From Rhodospirillales bacterium (GTDB taxonomy: Bacteria > Pseudomonadota > Alphaproteobacteria > ATCC43930 > CGMCC-115725): a DNA stretch of 64,000 nucleotides. Within the stretch, counting starts at the first letter, position 1. Every line of letters starts with the position of its first letter. This document shows positions 48,737-57,905 of the stretch, piece after piece. Both the position numbers and the translations under genes were made by a program. Under the pieces are notes generated by a model. The model was not told where the DNA came from. It made no database searches and saw only the letters and a list, made by a program, of their open reading frames with translations. The stretch lies in contig JAQGID010000461.1 of assembly GCA_028291405.1 (NCBI GenBank), positions 1 to 64,000 of the forward strand, read 5' to 3'.

Positions 48737-49891
48737 TCACCGGAAGGAATGCTGCCGCACCAGCGCGGCGAAGGCGGCGGTCTCGTCGGTCAGCTTCTCG
48801 CGCGCGGCGAGCAGGCTGCCGCCGATCAGCAGCATGACGTCGCTGCCGTAGAAATCCAACATCTCCGGCACGCGCTCGATCGTCATGCCGCCGGCCGGCA
48901 CGGGAACGCTCGGCGCGGTGCCGGACCACGCGGCGCGGGCGTTCGTTGCGATCGCCCGGCACGTCGCCGGCGCATAGCCGAAGCGGCCGCCGTAATTGGG
49001 AAAGACGACCGCGTCGGCGCCGAACAGACGAAAGAGCTTGCCGAGCAACAGCGGCGGCGCGATCCGCGCGGCGCCGCCCATCGCGGGATGCGCCATCAAA
49101 GCCATGTCGGGGTTCTCGCGTGACAGCGCCTGGAAGGCCGGCAGCCCGACGATCATCGGCGCGACGAGCAATCCGTCGACACCGCTGGCGCGGGCGATCG
49201 CGACCTGGGCCCGGAGATCGTCGAGCGTGCCGGAGACGCTGGGAAGATAACGTGTCCGGCCACCGGTCGCGGCATTGGCGACGGCGATCGCCGCTGCGAC
49301 GGCCGGCACGCGCGCGGCGAAGGGACTATAGTGCTGGTTGGCGATCCCGTGATCGTCCTTGATGAAATCGATCCCGCCACGCGCCAGGCGACCCGCGAGA
49401 TCCGCGAGGGCCTCGGGCCTCAGCCCCTGCGGCTTCAATGCCGAGCAGGTCAGGGCGCGGCCGATCGCGCCGACGCGCTGCCGCAAGCCGGCGAGTCCGC
49501 CCCGTGGGCCGCCGAACGCCGCAATCATGCTTTCCGGCAAGTCGACGTCGTGCAGCGTGATGTCGTCCTGCAGCGACGAGTTGCCGAACAGCATATTGAG
49601 GAGCTGTCCGGCCTCGTCGCCGGTGGTCGCCGCCGCGAGCGCGATCCGCACCTCGAAGAGGTCGTCGTCGATTTGAGAGATTGCCGCGACCTGCCCGACG
49701 ATGTCGTCGAGGACGAAGCAGTCATCGATCGCCGCCACCGGCATCTCGACGCTTTGCTCGACGGCGAGGGCTTCGGCGCGGGCCGCGATCGACGCCGCGT
49801 CGCAGCGGATTCGATAGACGGCGGTGAGGCGGCCCTCGGATTTGGCTGATCCCGCGCCTCCCGGGCTCAGCCGCAACCCCGCATAGCGCAT
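48737..49891 (-). CDS. RuBisCO-like protein (form IV)
   Basis: TCSALKPQGLRPEALADLAGRLARGGIDFIKDDHGIANQHYSPFAARVPAV; MALMAHPAMGG; VFPNYGGRFGYAP; KDDH where catalytic RuBisCO has KDDE. Confidence 0.88.
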   Translation of the reverse strand: MRYAGLRLSPGGAGSAKSEGRLTAVYRIRCDAASIAARAEALAVEQSVEMPVAAIDDCFVLDDIVGQVAAISQIDDDLFEVRIALAAATTGDEAGQLLNMLFGNSSLQDDITLHDVDLPESMIAAFGGPRGGLAGLRQRVGAIGRALTCSALKPQGLRPEALADLAGRLARGGIDFIKDDHGIANQHYSPFAARVPAVAAAIAVANAATGGRTRYLPSVSGTLDDLRAQVAIARASGVDGLLVAPMIVGLPAFQALSRENPDMALMAHPAMGGAARIAPPLLLGKLFRLFGADAVVFPNYGGRFGYAPATCRAIATNARAAWSGTAPSVPVPAGGMTIERVPEMLDFYGSDVMLLIGGSLLAAREKLTDETAAFAALVRQHSFR

Positions 49892-50045
49892 CGCACCCTC
49901 CCGACACCGCGCCCGGCATCCTGCCGAACCATCATGCCACAGATTTGTGACCGCCAGATTTATCAGCCATCCTGCGACAAGGCGATTTAAGCTGGGTCGA
50001 GGCGGGGCACAATGGTCTTCGCCGATCGAAGGATAAGGATCAGGG

Positions 50046-51680
50046 ATGACGCGCGCCGGCAAGAACGGGGAACGGTTCGACTACATCATCGTCGGCGCCG
50101 GGTCGGCAGGCTGCGTCCTCGCCAACCGGCTGAGCGAGGACGGCACCGCGCGGGTGCTGCTGCTTGAGGCGGGGGGGCGGGACAGCAATCCTCTGATCCA
50201 CGTGCCGCTGGCAATGACCAAGCTCAACCCGGATCTGCGGATCAACTGGCAGCTCGAGACCGAGCCGGAGAAGCATTGCTACGATCGTCGCATCTGGGTT
50301 CCGCGCGGCAAGGTGCTCGGCGGCACCTCGTCGATCAACGCGATGATCTACACCAGGGGGCATCCGCTCGACTACGATCAGTGGCGGCAGAGCGGGCTGA
50401 CCGGCTGGGGCTACGCCGATGTGCTGCCATATTTCAAGCGATCGGAGGGCAGCTGGCGGGGCGAGTCCGAGTACCATGGGGCTTCCGGGCCGCTGACGAC
50501 CTCGCCGCAGCACAATCCGAGCCCGCTGTACGAGCTCTTCGCGACGGCCGGCGAGCGGGCCGGCTTCCCGCGCAGCGCCGACTACAACGGCAGCGAGCCC
50601 GAAGGCATCGCCCGGCCCGAGCTGACGATCGCCGGCGGACGACGCAACTCGACGGCGCAGGCGTTCCTGCGGCCGGCGATGCGGCGGCCGAACCTGACCG
50701 TCGCGACGCGGGCGCTCGCCCATCGCGTCGTCGTCGCTGGCGGCCGCGCTGTCGCCGTCGAGTACCGCCAGAACGGCGAGCTCAGGACGGCCAACGCCGA
50801 TCGCGAGATCGTGCTGTCGGGAGGCACCTATAACTCGCCGCAGCTCCTGATGCTCTCGGGGATCGGCGCGGCCGACGAGCTGAAGTCGCTCGGCATCCAG
50901 CCGGTCGTCGATCTGCCGAGCGTCGGGCAGAATCTGCAGGAGCACGTTAACACCGTGATCACCGTCGACATCGGCGAGCCGATCTCCTTCGACAGTCAGC
51001 TGCGCGCCGACCGCCTCGCCGTCAATATGCTAAAATGGGCGGTGCTCGGGAAGGGCGGCGCCGCCAGCCTGCCGCTGCAGGCGGTCGCCTTTCTGCGGAC
51101 GCGGCCGGGGAGCGAGCGGCCGGACATCGAGCTGCTCGTCAGCCCGGTCGCGCCCGACGCCTGGGTCTGGTTTCCCGGCGTCAAGAAGCCGATCGGCCAT
51201 CGCTTCTCGAGCCGCATCGCGGTGCTCCACCCGCGCTCGCGGGGCCGCGTCGCGCTGCGCTCGTCGCGGCCGGAGGACCCGCCGCGCATCTTCTGGAACC
51301 TCCTTTCCGACCCGGAGGATCTCGCGACGCTGAGGAGCGGCCTCAAGGCGGTGCGCTCCATCTTCGCGCAGGAGCCGATGAAGAAGCTCATCACCGGCGA
51401 AGTGCGCCCCGGACCGGGCACCGGCAGCGACGCAGAGATCGACGAGTACCTCCGTCGCAACTGCGCCACCGCGTCGCACCCGGCCGGCACCTGCCGGATG
51501 GGGGCCGATGCCGATTCGGTGCTCGACGGCAATCTCCGCGTCCGCGGCGTCGCCGGCCTCCGCGTCGCCGACTGCTCGGTGATGCCGCATCTCGTCGGCG
51601 GCAACACCAACGCTCCGACGATCATGATCGCGGAGAAGGCGGCGGATCTGATGCGCGGGAAGGCGGCGCCGGGGGCGTAG
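50046..51680 (+). CDS. GMC family FAD-dependent oxidoreductase (choline dehydrogenase-like)
   Basis: FDYIIVGAGSAGCVLANRLSEDGTARVLLLEAG; RGKVLGGTSSINAMIYTRGHPLDYDQW; SHPAGTCRMG; MPHLVGGNTNAPTIMIAEKAADL. Confidence 0.95.
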   Translation: MTRAGKNGERFDYIIVGAGSAGCVLANRLSEDGTARVLLLEAGGRDSNPLIHVPLAMTKLNPDLRINWQLETEPEKHCYDRRIWVPRGKVLGGTSSINAMIYTRGHPLDYDQWRQSGLTGWGYADVLPYFKRSEGSWRGESEYHGASGPLTTSPQHNPSPLYELFATAGERAGFPRSADYNGSEPEGIARPELTIAGGRRNSTAQAFLRPAMRRPNLTVATRALAHRVVVAGGRAVAVEYRQNGELRTANADREIVLSGGTYNSPQLLMLSGIGAADELKSLGIQPVVDLPSVGQNLQEHVNTVITVDIGEPISFDSQLRADRLAVNMLKWAVLGKGGAASLPLQAVAFLRTRPGSERPDIELLVSPVAPDAWVWFPGVKKPIGHRFSSRIAVLHPRSRGRVALRSSRPEDPPRIFWNLLSDPEDLATLRSGLKAVRSIFAQEPMKKLITGEVRPGPGTGSDAEIDEYLRRNCATASHPAGTCRMGADADSVLDGNLRVRGVAGLRVADCSVMPHLVGGNTNAPTIMIAEKAADLMRGKAAPGA

Positions 51681-51706
51681 GTTTAGAAAACGCTTCTCGA
51701 TCGAAC

Positions 51707-51786
51707 GTCATTCCGGCCAAAGCCGGAATCCATTGTTCCGATGTCGAGTTCCCGGACGAATGGATCCCGGCTTTCCGGGATGACGC
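51707..51786. repeat. Intergenic palindromic (REP/MITE-like) element
   Basis: CGTCATTCCGGCCAAAGCCGGAATCCATT ... AATGGATCCCGGCTTTCCGGGATGACG (imperfect), 80 bp between GMC and TIGR02302 genes. Confidence 0.75.
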
Positions 51787-51824
51787 CGGAGCGGAGCGCC
51801 GCGAGTCGCTCGAAACCCGCCGCG

Positions 51825-54296
51825 CTAGAACCGCTTCAGCAACCGATCGATATAGTCGAGTTCCGTCGGCGGCCGCTGCCGCTCGCCTGACCGGCGGCGC
51901 AGCTCGTCGAGGATCTCGCGGGATTTCTGGACGTCGGCCTGACCGGGAATTTTGACGTCCTCGTCCTCGAAATTGCCCATGCCGGCGCGGTCGCGGCCCA
52001 GCGGGTCGCGGTCGACGCGCTGGCCCGGCGGCCGCATGCTCGGCTCGCCGTTCGGGTCGCCCTGCTGGCCGGCCTGGTTCATCATCTGCTGCGCCATGTC
52101 GCGCGCCGCCTGCTGCAACTGGTCGAGCGCCTCGGTCTGCGGCCCGACGGCGTCGCCCGGCTGGCCGTGCTGCAGCGCCTCAGCGGCGTCGCGCATCGCC
52201 CGCTCGGCGCGGCCCATCGAGCGCGGAATCTCGCCCATCTGGCCCATCTGCCCCATCATGTCGCCGAGCATGCGGCGCAGCGCCTCCTGCTGCTGGGCAT
52301 CGCCGGCGGCGTCGCCACTCTGGTCGCCCTGCTGGCCCTGCTGGCCCTGCTGGCCTCGCTGCCCCTGTTGCCCGCGTTGACCCTGCTGGCCCTTCTGGCC
52401 TTGCCGCGAGTTGCGGAAGCTGCGGTCGAGAAGCTGCTGCTGCTGCCGCATCATCTTCTGCATCTGCTGCATCGCCTGGCCGGCCTGGCCGTTATCGGCC
52501 TGCATGCGGCCGGCCTGCAGGTTCTCCAGCATCTCCTGGAGCTGCGCCAGCAGGTCGCGCGCCGCGTCCTTGGCGCCGGTGCGCGCCATCTCGCGGGCGC
52601 GGTCGAGCATCTTCTGGAGATCCTCGCGGCTGACCATGTGCGAGGGATCGACCGGCGGCAGGTTCTGCAGCTGCTCCGGCGTCATCTGCTGCATCGCCTG
52701 CGCCATCTGCTGCAGATAGCGGTCGATCGCCTGTTTAAGATCGGCGATCATCTTCTCGATCTCGGCGTCCGGCGCGTTGCGCGCGATCGCGTCCTGGAGC
52801 TGGCGCTGCAAGTCGCGCATCTCGCGCTGGGCGAGCGACAATCCGCCGTCCTCGACGCGCAGCGCGGTATCCCACAGCAGTTGCTCGACCTCGGGAACCG
52901 CGGTCGCCGATTTGTCGAGCAGCAGCCGGTCCGAGGCGCTGCGCAGCGCCAGGAAGACGAGGGTGTCGTCGCGATAGAGCGCCGGGCGCGCCGAGAGGTC
53001 GGAAAGGATCTCGCTGACCGGCCGGCGGTCGTCGGGCGTCATCGCGAGCTGCTTGCGCTGCTCGATGATGGCGCGTGCGATCGGATGTTTGAAATCGCGC
53101 TCCGGCAGGACCATCCGGACCGCATCGCTCTCGCCGGTCTGGCCCAGTGCGTCGGTCGCGACGAGGCGGATCTCGACCGGCAACCCGGCCCAGATATGCG
53201 ACGTGAGATCGTGGAAGCTCGCGGCCTTCGCCTCCTTCGCATGCTGTGCCGAAAGCGGGAGGTCGATCGTCAGCTTCTCGTCGTTCTTGCCGCCCTGCCG
53301 GGTGATCACCGCCTTGACGCTCTCGACGCCGTAATCGTCGCTCGCCTGGTATTCAAGGCGCAGCGCGGCGCGCTGAGTCTTCTGCGGCGGCGTCGCGAAG
53401 GCGATCTTCGGCGGCAGGTCGGGGATCACCTGGATCGGCCAGGACGCGATCATGCCGCCGTCCTGAACGACGGATAGCTTCATGCCGCCGGTGATCGTCG
53501 CCTGCGCCTTGAAATTCTGCGGGTCAACTGACGCGAAGTCGCTCGTCGCATCGTCGATCTGGAGTTGTGGCGGGTGATGGCCGCCGTGGACCTGCGCCAG
53601 GAGTGTCGACCCCGTCGGGACGCCGATTGCCGCATCCTGGTGGTCGCGCTGGAGGAATTGCGGCGGCAGCCCGGTGTAGTCGGGCGGCGTCAACCAGGCA
53701 TCGAGGCTGGGCGGCGGCGCCGGCGGGACGCCGGCGAAGGCTGGTTGGACGGCGCGCACGAGCCGCGCTCGCCATTGATCGCCGGCACCGAACGCCGCGA
53801 GAACCAATACCAGCGCGAGAGCAGCACGCAGGCCGCGCGGATCGGTCGCGGCGAGACCGCCGGACGGGAGGCCGATACGCAGCCGCCGCGTCTCGCTCTC
53901 CATACGCTCGCGATGGACCCGCCACAGCGCGACCGCGGCCGGATCGCCGCCACCGCCGGCGAGCCGGTCGGAGAGCGCGGTGAGGGGGCGGTGGACGAGG
54001 CCGCTCGCCTGCTCCAGCCGGCGTCGCGCCTGGGCCATACCCGGCGGCCGCAGTCGGAAGAGGCGGCGCAGCGCCCAAACGAGCGTGCCGGCGAAGGCGG
54101 CGAGCAGGATCGCATGGAGCCAGCCGGGCAGCAGGCGAAAGAGATCGAAGAGGGCGAGGACGAGGAAAACGCCGATTGTCGCAAGCGCCGGCCACAGCGC
54201 CGGGAACAGCCGCTCCCAGAACAGGGCAATTCCGGCAAGCCGCAGCTTGCCGCGGAAGCGGTTCTCGTCGGGGGGGAGCTGGACGTCAGCACTCAT
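51825..54296 (-). CDS. TIGR02302/DUF4175 family protein
   Basis: N-terminal TM helices, long Gln-rich C-terminal part with GQQGQRGQQGQ repeats; next to lysA. Confidence 0.85.
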   Translation of the reverse strand: MSADVQLPPDENRFRGKLRLAGIALFWERLFPALWPALATIGVFLVLALFDLFRLLPGWLHAILLAAFAGTLVWALRRLFRLRPPGMAQARRRLEQASGLVHRPLTALSDRLAGGGGDPAAVALWRVHRERMESETRRLRIGLPSGGLAATDPRGLRAALALVLVLAAFGAGDQWRARLVRAVQPAFAGVPPAPPPSLDAWLTPPDYTGLPPQFLQRDHQDAAIGVPTGSTLLAQVHGGHHPPQLQIDDATSDFASVDPQNFKAQATITGGMKLSVVQDGGMIASWPIQVIPDLPPKIAFATPPQKTQRAALRLEYQASDDYGVESVKAVITRQGGKNDEKLTIDLPLSAQHAKEAKAASFHDLTSHIWAGLPVEIRLVATDALGQTGESDAVRMVLPERDFKHPIARAIIEQRKQLAMTPDDRRPVSEILSDLSARPALYRDDTLVFLALRSASDRLLLDKSATAVPEVEQLLWDTALRVEDGGLSLAQREMRDLQRQLQDAIARNAPDAEIEKMIADLKQAIDRYLQQMAQAMQQMTPEQLQNLPPVDPSHMVSREDLQKMLDRAREMARTGAKDAARDLLAQLQEMLENLQAGRMQADNGQAGQAMQQMQKMMRQQQQLLDRSFRNSRQGQKGQQGQRGQQGQRGQQGQQGQQGDQSGDAAGDAQQQEALRRMLGDMMGQMGQMGEIPRSMGRAERAMRDAAEALQHGQPGDAVGPQTEALDQLQQAARDMAQQMMNQAGQQGDPNGEPSMRPPGQRVDRDPLGRDRAGMGNFEDEDVKIPGQADVQKSREILDELRRRSGERQRPPTELDYIDRLLKRF

Positions 54297-54304
54297 GCCG
54301 CATC

Positions 54305-55603
54305 TCACACGCGCTCGGGGTCGTCGAGCCAATCCGGGAGCCGGTCCTGGGCAAGCAGCTCCGCATAGCTCTGCCGGGGCCGGATTACGGCGTATTCGCT
54401 GCCGCGGACCAGTACCTCGGGGACGAGCGGTCTCGAATTATAGGTCGAACTCATCGCCGCGCCATAGGCTCCCGCCGAAAGAATGGCGACGAGCTCGCCG
54501 ACAGCGATCGGCGGTAGCATGCGCTGCGTCGCAAAAGTGTCGCCGGTTTCGCACACCGGTCCGACGACGTCGACCGGCACCGCCTCGCGCGAACCCGCGA
54601 TTACCGGGACGATCTCGTGCCATGCCTCGTAAAGCGTCGGGCGGATCAGATCGTTCATCGCTGCGTCGAGAATGAGGAAGCGCCGCGTCAGCCCCTCCTT
54701 GACGGCAACGGCGGAGGCGACCAGCACGCCGGCATTGCCGACCAGCGAGCGGCCGGGCTCGAGCGCGAGCGCGACGCCGAGATTGCCGAAGATTCCCTTC
54801 ACCATCGCCGCGTAGTCGGCGAGGGGGGGCGGCGATTCGTCGCGATAAGCGATGCCGAGCCCGCCGCCGAGATCGAGCCGTGACAGCGCGATGCCGTCGG
54901 CGCGCAGCGCCGCCACCAATTCGGCGAGCTTGGTGAAAGCGAGGCGAAAGGGCGCGAGATCCGTCAGCTGCGAGCCGATATGGACCGCGAGGCCGGCGAA
55001 TTCGATCCCCGGCATATCGGCGGCGCGGCGCGCAACGCCGGCGATATGGGCGAGATCGATACCGAATTTGTTCTCGCTCTTGCCGGTCGAGATCTTGGCA
55101 TGGGTCAGCGCGTCGACATCGGGGTTGACGCGGAGCATGACCGGCGCCCGCCGGTTCATGGCGACGGCCACGGCGTTAAGCGCGTCGAGCTCGGGGACGC
55201 TCTCGACGTTGATCTGATGGATGCCGGTTTCAAGGGCGAATTCCATCTCGGCCCGCGTCTTGCCGACGCCGGAGAAGACGATGCGCTGCGGCGGCACTCC
55301 GGCGGCGAGGGCGCGGCGCAGCTCGCCCTCGGAGACGACGTCGGCGCCGGCACCGAGTCGGGCGAAGGTGCCGATGATTGCGAGATTCGAGCTCGCCTTA
55401 ACGGCATAGCAGATCGTTGCCCGCTGATCGGCAAACGCGGCGGCATAGGCTTGGTAATGGCCTTCAAGCCCGGCGGTCGAATAGCAGTAGAAGGGCGTTA
55501 CAACTGCGGCGGCAATGTCGGCGAGCGCAACGCCCTCGGCGCAAAGTGCGCCGTTGCGATAGGCGAAGCCGGAGCCGGACAGCGGTCCCGGGGACTCACT
55601 CAT
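54305..55603 (-). CDS. lysA: Diaminopimelate decarboxylase
   Basis: ICYAVKASSNLAIIGTFARLGAGADVVSEGELRRAL; LDLGGGLGI; EPGRSLVGNAG; VCETGDTFA. Confidence 0.96.
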   Translation of the reverse strand: MSESPGPLSGSGFAYRNGALCAEGVALADIAAAVVTPFYCYSTAGLEGHYQAYAAAFADQRATICYAVKASSNLAIIGTFARLGAGADVVSEGELRRALAAGVPPQRIVFSGVGKTRAEMEFALETGIHQINVESVPELDALNAVAVAMNRRAPVMLRVNPDVDALTHAKISTGKSENKFGIDLAHIAGVARRAADMPGIEFAGLAVHIGSQLTDLAPFRLAFTKLAELVAALRADGIALSRLDLGGGLGIAYRDESPPPLADYAAMVKGIFGNLGVALALEPGRSLVGNAGVLVASAVAVKEGLTRRFLILDAAMNDLIRPTLYEAWHEIVPVIAGSREAVPVDVVGPVCETGDTFATQRMLPPIAVGELVAILSAGAYGAAMSSTYNSRPLVPEVLVRGSEYAVIRPRQSYAELLAQDRLPDWLDDPERV

Positions 55604-55727
55604 GCGGGTAAATCCGCGGATAAGTCGTCGGGGCGCCCGGCGGCGGCGCCGGATCGGCCTTCTTGGCGCAGGCGGCGATGATGCAGACGGCAAGCACTAT
55701 CAGGAGGCAGCGGGCCACAGCTCTCAC
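55596..55727 (-). CDS. lptM: Small lipoprotein, LptM/YifL-like (43 aa, GTG start)
   Basis: [43 protein letters not shown]; lipobox IAAC; sits between argH and lysA with overlapping start/stop. Confidence 0.82.
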   Translation of the reverse strand: MRAVARCLLIVLAVCIIAACAKKADPAPPPGAPTTYPRIYPHE

Positions 55728-57127
55728 AGGAACCTCTCCCGCGCATTGGCGACCGCGCGCTCGACATTTTCGGGGGCGGTGCCGCCGAAGCTCGTACGGC
55801 TCGCGACCGAGCTGGCCACGTCGAGAACGTCGAACACCGGGTTCGTGATGCGCTGATCGATCGCCTGCATCTCGGCGAGCGACAGCTGCGCCAGTTGCAC
55901 GCCGCGCTCTTCAGCGCGCTTGACGAGGCTGCCGGTGACGTGATGCGCCTCCCGGAAGGGCAGGCCGAGCACGCGGACCAGCCAGTCGGCGAGATCGGTC
56001 GCCGTCGAGAAGCCGCGCTCGGCGGCGGCGCGCATCGCGGCTTCGTTGGCCGTCAGGTCGAGCACCATCCCCATCGTCGCCGCCAGGCACAGCTCCAGCG
56101 TATCGGCGACCTCGAAGGAGGGCTCTTTGTCCTCCTGCATGTCCTTGCCGTAGGCGAGCGGCAACCCCTTCATGACGGTCAGCAGTCCGACGAGCGCGCC
56201 GGCGAGGCGGCCGGTCTTGGCGCGCACCAGCTCCGCCGCGTCGGGATTGCGCTTCTGCGGCATGATCGAGCTGCCGCTGGTGAAGGCGTCGCTGAGGGCG
56301 ACGAAGCGGAAGCCATCGCTACACCAAAGGATGATCTCCTCGGCGAAGCGCGAGAGATGTACACCGGCGATCGCCGCCGCTGCCATGTACTCGAGCGCGA
56401 AATCGCGATCGGAGACGGCATCGAGCGAATTCGCGGTCGGCCGATCGAACCCCAAAGCAGCGGCTGTCGCGTGGCGGTCGATCGGGAAGGAGGTACCGGC
56501 GAGAGCCGCCGAGCCGAGAGGGCATTCGTTGAGCCGCTTGCGGCAATCCGCCATGCGTCCGCGGTCGCGTCCCAGCATCTCGACATAGGCCAGGAGGTGG
56601 TGGCCGAAGGTCACCGGCTGGGCGATCTGAAGATGGGTGAAGCCCGGCATCACCGTCGCGGCATGGCGCTCGGCCTGGCCGAGCAGCGCCGCTTGCAGCG
56701 CCTGCATCTGGCGGTCGCCGCGGTCGATCGCGTTGCGCAGCCACAGCCGGAAATCGGTCGCCACCTGGTCGTTGCGCGAGCGCGCGGTGTGCAGCCGCCC
56801 GGCCGCCGGGCCGATCAGCTCGGCGAGGCGCTGCTCGACATTCATGTGAATGTCCTCATGCGCCCGCTTGAAGACGAATTTACCCGCGAGGATCTCGCCG
56901 AGAATTTGCTCTAGACCGCCGGCGATCGCCTCGCCATCTTCCGCCGAGAGGATCTTCTGCCGGACGAGCATGGCGCAATGCGCCTTCGAGCCGGCGATGT
57001 CCTCGGCGAAGAGACGCTTGTCGAAATCGATCGAGGCATTGATGCGCTCCATGATCTCGGCCGGCCTGCCGGCGAAACGGCCGCCCCAGGCGGCGTTTGC
57101 TGGCGGCGAGGCGGTGGATTCGCTCAT
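55724..57127 (-). CDS. argH: Argininosuccinate lyase
   Basis: [66 protein letters not shown]. Confidence 0.96.
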   Translation of the reverse strand: MSESTASPPANAAWGGRFAGRPAEIMERINASIDFDKRLFAEDIAGSKAHCAMLVRQKILSAEDGEAIAGGLEQILGEILAGKFVFKRAHEDIHMNVEQRLAELIGPAAGRLHTARSRNDQVATDFRLWLRNAIDRGDRQMQALQAALLGQAERHAATVMPGFTHLQIAQPVTFGHHLLAYVEMLGRDRGRMADCRKRLNECPLGSAALAGTSFPIDRHATAAALGFDRPTANSLDAVSDRDFALEYMAAAAIAGVHLSRFAEEIILWCSDGFRFVALSDAFTSGSSIMPQKRNPDAAELVRAKTGRLAGALVGLLTVMKGLPLAYGKDMQEDKEPSFEVADTLELCLAATMGMVLDLTANEAAMRAAAERGFSTATDLADWLVRVLGLPFREAHHVTGSLVKRAEERGVQLAQLSLAEMQAIDQRITNPVFDVLDVASSVASRTSFGGTAPENVERAVANARERFL

Positions 57128-57148
57128 CTGGGGCAAATCGGAGGCGTG

Positions 57149-57781
57149 ATGCAGCGGCGCAGCATTCTCATGGTGGTCGTAGTCCTTTGTCTCGCCGTCG
57201 TCGGCTTTACCGCCTATCGCGTGTTGCAGCAACCCAATGTCGCACTTGTCCCGGTGCCGATGGCTGGCGCTCCGGCGTCGATCGGGCAGTTTATCCCGGT
57301 CGACCCGCCCCGGCCAGCGCCCGAGGTCAGTTTCACAACCGAATCCGGCGGAAATGTGAGCCTCGCCGACTTCCGCGGCCGCGTCGTGCTGCTCAATCTC
57401 TGGGCGACGTGGTGCGAGCCTTGCATCCGCGAGATGCCGGCGCTCGACCGGCTGCAGGGCAAGCTCGGCGGCAAGGATTTCGCAGTTGTCCTAGTGTCGC
57501 AGGACCGCGGCGGCGCCACCGTCGTCGATCCGTTCTTCGCCAAGCTCGGCCTGTCCAATCTGCAGACCTATCTCGATCCGAAGAGCGCCGTCGGCCACGG
57601 CTTCGCCGTCGCCGGCCTGCCGACCAGCTTCCTCGTCGACCGCGACGGCACGATCATCGGCAGCGTCCAAGGCGCCGCGCCATGGGAGGGCGGAGCGGTC
57701 GAGGCGATGATTCGCGACAGAATCGCGAGCAGCGAAAAGAAATCCGCGACGCTGGACCGGTCGACGAGCCCGTCTCCGTAG
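57149..57781 (+). CDS. TlpA/ResA-like thiol:disulfide reductase, membrane-anchored
   Basis: N-terminal [23 protein letters not shown] thioredoxin motif WCEPC. Confidence 0.92.
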   Translation: MQRRSILMVVVVLCLAVVGFTAYRVLQQPNVALVPVPMAGAPASIGQFIPVDPPRPAPEVSFTTESGGNVSLADFRGRVVLLNLWATWCEPCIREMPALDRLQGKLGGKDFAVVLVSQDRGGATVVDPFFAKLGLSNLQTYLDPKSAVGHGFAVAGLPTSFLVDRDGTIIGSVQGAAPWEGGAVEAMIRDRIASSEKKSATLDRSTSPSP

Positions 57782-57905
57782 AACCCGCGGCGGGAAGCTT
57801 CCGCCCGACCGCGCCGCCTTTACGCGATTTTAATCCGAATACTGTCTGGATGGGCTCGGCTGCCGTCGTCCGATGGCGCTTACCCTTTTCTTCCCGGTGC
57901 CTCAG

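Noticed and set aside
51711-51787. Possible CRISPR unit
   Set aside because: Single inverted repeat only, no direct-repeat/spacer periodicity; no CRISPR array found in the window.
52167-53477. Leu-rich 436-aa plus-strand ORF resembling a membrane protein
   Set aside because: Complement of the Gln-rich TIGR02302 gene; CAG/CTG complementarity gives a false hydrophobic look.
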